Source of the DNA: Curtobacterium sp. BH-2-1-1
Lineage (GTDB): Bacteria > Actinomycetota > Actinomycetes > Actinomycetales > Microbacteriaceae
Length of the DNA stretch: 64,000 nucleotides
Assembly (NCBI RefSeq): GCF_001806325.1
Contig: NZ_CP017580.1
Location: 3,410,001 to 3,474,000 of the forward strand
Direction of reading: 5' to 3'
How positions within the stretch are numbered: position 1 is the first letter of the stretch; every line of letters starts with the position of its first letter. The notes under the pieces are model-generated. The model saw only the letters and a list, made by a program, of their open reading frames with translations, did no database searches and was not told the DNA's origin. The translations under genes and the position numbers were made by a program. Shown here piece by piece: positions 62,044-64,000 of the stretch.

Positions 62044-63468
62044 TCAGACGCCGAAGTAGAGCTCGTACTCGAACGGGTGCGGGCGCTGCGCGAGCGGGAG
62101 GATCTCGTTCTCGCGCTTGTAGTCGATCCAGGTCTGGATGAGGTCCTCGGTGAAGACGTTGCCCTTCGTGAGGAACTCGTGGTCCGCCTCGAGCGCCTCG
62201 AGCGCCTCGTCGAGGGAGCCGGGGACCTGGGGGATGCCCTTCGCCTCTTCCGGCGGGAGCTCGTAGAGGTCCTTGTCGACCGGCTCGTGCGGCTCGATGC
62301 GGTTCTGGATGCCGTCGAGGCCCGCCATCAGCTGCGCGGCGAACGCGAGGTACGGGTTGCCCGAGGCGTCCGGCGCGCGGAACTCGATGCGCTTGGCCTT
62401 GGGGTTCGTACCCGTGATCGGGATGCGGATCGCGGCGGAGCGGTTGCCGGCCGAGTAGACCAGGTTGACCGGGGCCTCGAAGCCCTTCACCAGACGGTGG
62501 TACGAGTTGATCGACGGGTTCGTGAAGGCGAGCAGCGCCGGGGCGTGCTTGAGGATGCCACCGATGTACCAGCGGGCGAGGTCGGACAGGCCGCCGTAGC
62601 CGTTCTCGTCGTAGAACAGCGGCTTGCCGTCGCTCCAGAGGGACTGGTGGGTGTGCATGCCCGAACCGTTGTCACCGAAGAGCGGCTTCGGCATGAACGT
62701 GGCGACCTTGCCCCACTGGTCGGCGGTGTTCTTGACGATGTACTTGAACTTCAGGATGTCGTCCGCGGCGTGGACCATCGTGTCGAACTTGTAGTTGATC
62801 TCCTGCTGGCCGCCGGTGCCCACCTCGTGGTGCGAGCGCTCGAGCTCGAAGCCCGCCTCGATCAGCTTGAGGGTGATGTCGTCGCGGAGGTCGGCCGTCT
62901 TGTCGACCGGCGACACGGGGAAGTAGCCGCCCTTGTAGGGGGTCTTGTTGGCGAGGTTGCCGCCCTCTTCCTCGCGACCGGTGTTCCAGGCGCCCTCTTC
63001 GGAGTCGACCGAGTAGAACGACTTGTTCTGGGTGACCGAGTAGCGGACGTCGTCGAAGATGTAGAACTCGGCCTCGGGGGCGAAGAACGCGGTGTCCGCG
63101 ATGCCCGTCGACGCGAGGTACTTCTCCGCCTTCTTGGCGACCTGACGCGGGTCACGGCCGTAGATCTCGCCGTTCCGCGGGTTGTAGATGTCGAAGATCA
63201 TGATCAGCGTGCGCTCGGCGCGGAACTGGTCGATGTACGCCGTCGTCACGTCGGGGATGAGCTGCATGTCGGACTCGTGGATCGACGCGAAGCCGCGGAT
63301 CGAGGAGCCGTCGAAGAGCTGGCCGACCGAGAAGAAGTCCTCGTCGACGGTGGAGGCCGGGATGTTGAAGTGCTGCTGCACACCCGGCAGGTCCGTGAAC
63401 CGGATGTCGAGGAACTTGACGTCGGTGTCCTTGATGAAGGCCAGGACCTCGGAGGAATCGCTGAACAT
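62044..63468 (-). CDS. glnA: Glutamine synthetase type I (GlnA1)
   Basis: 474 residues. [54 protein letters not shown] and NRSAAIRIP are the active-site segments; [11 protein letters not shown] carries the adenylylation Tyr402, the target of GlnE. Main ammonium-assimilating enzyme: glutamate, ATP and ammonium to glutamine. ATG at 63468 has GGAG at eight bases. Preceded by a stem-loop leader, a TAGCCT hexamer and a four-repeat GlnR-type box. Confidence 0.97.
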   Translation of the reverse strand: MFSDSSEVLAFIKDTDVKFLDIRFTDLPGVQQHFNIPASTVDEDFFSVGQLFDGSSIRGFASIHESDMQLIPDVTTAYIDQFRAERTLIMIFDIYNPRNGEIYGRDPRQVAKKAEKYLASTGIADTAFFAPEAEFYIFDDVRYSVTQNKSFYSVDSEEGAWNTGREEEGGNLANKTPYKGGYFPVSPVDKTADLRDDITLKLIEAGFELERSHHEVGTGGQQEINYKFDTMVHAADDILKFKYIVKNTADQWGKVATFMPKPLFGDNGSGMHTHQSLWSDGKPLFYDENGYGGLSDLARWYIGGILKHAPALLAFTNPSINSYHRLVKGFEAPVNLVYSAGNRSAAIRIPITGTNPKAKRIEFRAPDASGNPYLAFAAQLMAGLDGIQNRIEPHEPVDKDLYELPPEEAKGIPQVPGSLDEALEALEADHEFLTKGNVFTEDLIQTWIDYKRENEILPLAQRPHPFEYELYFGV

Positions 63469-63497
63469 GTGGGCCGATCTCCAATGGGTTGGGTGAT

Positions 63498-63527
63498 GTC
63501 GGAGGGTCCATCTCGGCACCCTCCGAC
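63498..63527 (-). promoter_or_regulatory. 5' leader stem-loop of glnA1
   Basis: GTCGGAGGGT and ACCCTCCGAC pair perfectly (10 bp). The inferred transcription start falls at its 5' foot, so the message would begin with a hairpin 30 bases before the ribosome site; may stabilise or regulate the RNA. Confidence 0.6.
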
Positions 63528-63528
63528 G

Positions 63529-63534
63529 AGGCTA
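63529..63534 (-). promoter_or_regulatory. glnA1 -10 hexamer
   Basis: TAGCCT on the minus strand; the GlnR-type box ends ten bases upstream, a position typical of an activator. Confidence 0.55.
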
Positions 63535-63544
63535 TTGACACCGA

Positions 63545-63582
63545 GTTTCCCGGACATGACTGGATTGTTTCGTGCGTGTTAC
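63545..63582 (-). promoter_or_regulatory. GlnR-type box upstream of glnA1
   Basis: On the minus strand: GTAAC, six bases, GAAAC, six bases, GTCAT, six bases, GAAAC. This matches the actinobacterial GlnR consensus gTnAC-n6-GaAAC-n6-GTnAc-n6-GAAAc with exact spacing. GlnR (or MtrA, which recognises similar repeats) would activate or modulate glnA1 under nitrogen limitation. Confidence 0.85.
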
Positions 63583-63597
63583 GTCGACCCGTTCGCC

Positions 63598-63603
63598 TAC
63601 GCT
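63598..63603 (+). promoter_or_regulatory. Candidate -10 hexamer for the RDD gene
   Basis: TACGCT, six bases before the ATG at 63610; the GlnR-type box lies directly upstream and could influence both directions. Confidence 0.45.
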
Positions 63604-63609
63604 GGGACC

Positions 63610-64000
63610 ATGGCCCGCAGCACCAGTTCGTCGTCCGCGTCGTCCTCCGGGGGATCGGGGCATCCCGACGGCTGGCCGGGCAAAGACCTCGGTCTGCCAG
63701 AAGAGGGGCCCCGCAGCGTCGGGCGGATCGGCCGCCGGATCGTGGCCCTGCTGATCGACGGTGCGCTGGCCGACCTCGTGGCGTACGTCACCGGGGTGTG
63801 GTCGCCCGTGAACGGCTCGGGGGACATCGCACACTCGTGGATCCAGATCGCGATCTTCGCCGTGCTGCAGATCCTGTTCATCTGCCTGCTGTCGGGGTCG
63901 TTCGGGCACGTGTGCGTCGGGCTCCGGGTGGTGCCGATGCGCGGCGGGTACGTCGGGGTCTGGCGGCCGGTGGTGCGGACGGTGCTGCTGTGCCTGGTCG
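63610..64000 (+). CDS. RDD-family membrane protein (cut by window edge)
   Basis: 130 residues visible. A Ser/Gly-rich start, then VGRIGRRIVALLIDGALADLVAYVTGVW (the R-D-D type first helix, with Arg and Asp in place), a second helix and GHVCVGLRVVPMRGGYVGVWRPVVRTVLL. RDD proteins are three-helix membrane proteins of mostly unknown role; the next gene to glnA1 in many Actinobacteria. The 3' part is outside the window. Confidence 0.85.
   Translation, partial: MARSTSSSSASSSGGSGHPDGWPGKDLGLPEEGPRSVGRIGRRIVALLIDGALADLVAYVTGVWSPVNGSGDIAHSWIQIAIFAVLQILFICLLSGSFGHVCVGLRVVPMRGGYVGVWRPVVRTVLLCLV

Overview
The window is about 70 percent GC, densely coded, and uses GTG and TTG starts freely. Content (polyphosphate glucokinase, paired glnA2/glnE and glnA1, a bacterial class A RNase P RNA, DtxR-type and GlnR-type operators, many leaderless-looking promoters) points to an actinobacterium, most likely a Microbacteriaceae chromosome of the Curtobacterium kind. 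The genus is inference. No phage, IS element, CRISPR array or rRNA operon is visible.

Layout. 1-15.6 kb is a mixed chromosomal region: a truncated UvrA-like ATPase, short-chain dehydrogenases, hydrolases, a Tat-exported GH16 glucanase, a SpoIIE-type phosphatase, an HD phosphohydrolase, a MetE-like enzyme, a TDT-family transporter, a DUF1684 protein, a histidine phosphatase and an MgtC-like protein. At 15.7 kb stands a solitary retron-type reverse transcriptase. 17.2-31.1 kb is one long plus-strand block: an acyl-CoA-dehydrogenase-fold monooxygenase, six luciferase-like (LLM) flavin monooxygenase genes, an AhpD-like protein and a complete peptide/nickel-type ABC importer. It faces an amino-acid-type ABC importer on the minus strand (31.2-34.0 kb). 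Both promoter regions carry the same 15-bp motif, and a highly structured leader resembling a SAM-clan riboswitch lies inside the block. The set looks like an uptake and oxidation regulon for small organosulfur (or related) compounds; the substrate is inferred.

34.1-36.2 kb holds a zinc-ribbon plus DUF559-like nuclease and a GIY-YIG (T5orf172) protein. 36.3-37.9 kb is a divergent iron locus (siderophore reductase and heme oxygenase-like gene) with a DtxR box between them; the heme oxygenase homologue lacks the proximal heme histidine. A BCCT transporter, PEP carboxylase, MFS exporter, STAS/anti-sigma pair, AraC regulator, Nif3-like protein and degenerate zinc-ribbon protein follow, then rnpB, ppgK and map. 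52-64 kb is nitrogen and envelope metabolism: glnA2-glnE, a three-gene exopolysaccharide cassette (processive GT2, anchored GH26, UDP-glucose dehydrogenase), glnA1 with a four-repeat GlnR-type box, and the start of an RDD membrane protein.

The most unusual layer is intergenic. A dispersed palindrome family (arms GGACGGGAGGCGCGG or CCTGGAGGCGCGG) occurs as eight complete elements plus several half-elements inside coding sequence. A second two-copy hairpin family, several single long palindromes and a five-helix structured element beside rnpB fill other gaps. About sixteen genes have a TANNNT hexamer 6-7 nt before the start codon, suggesting widespread leaderless transcription.
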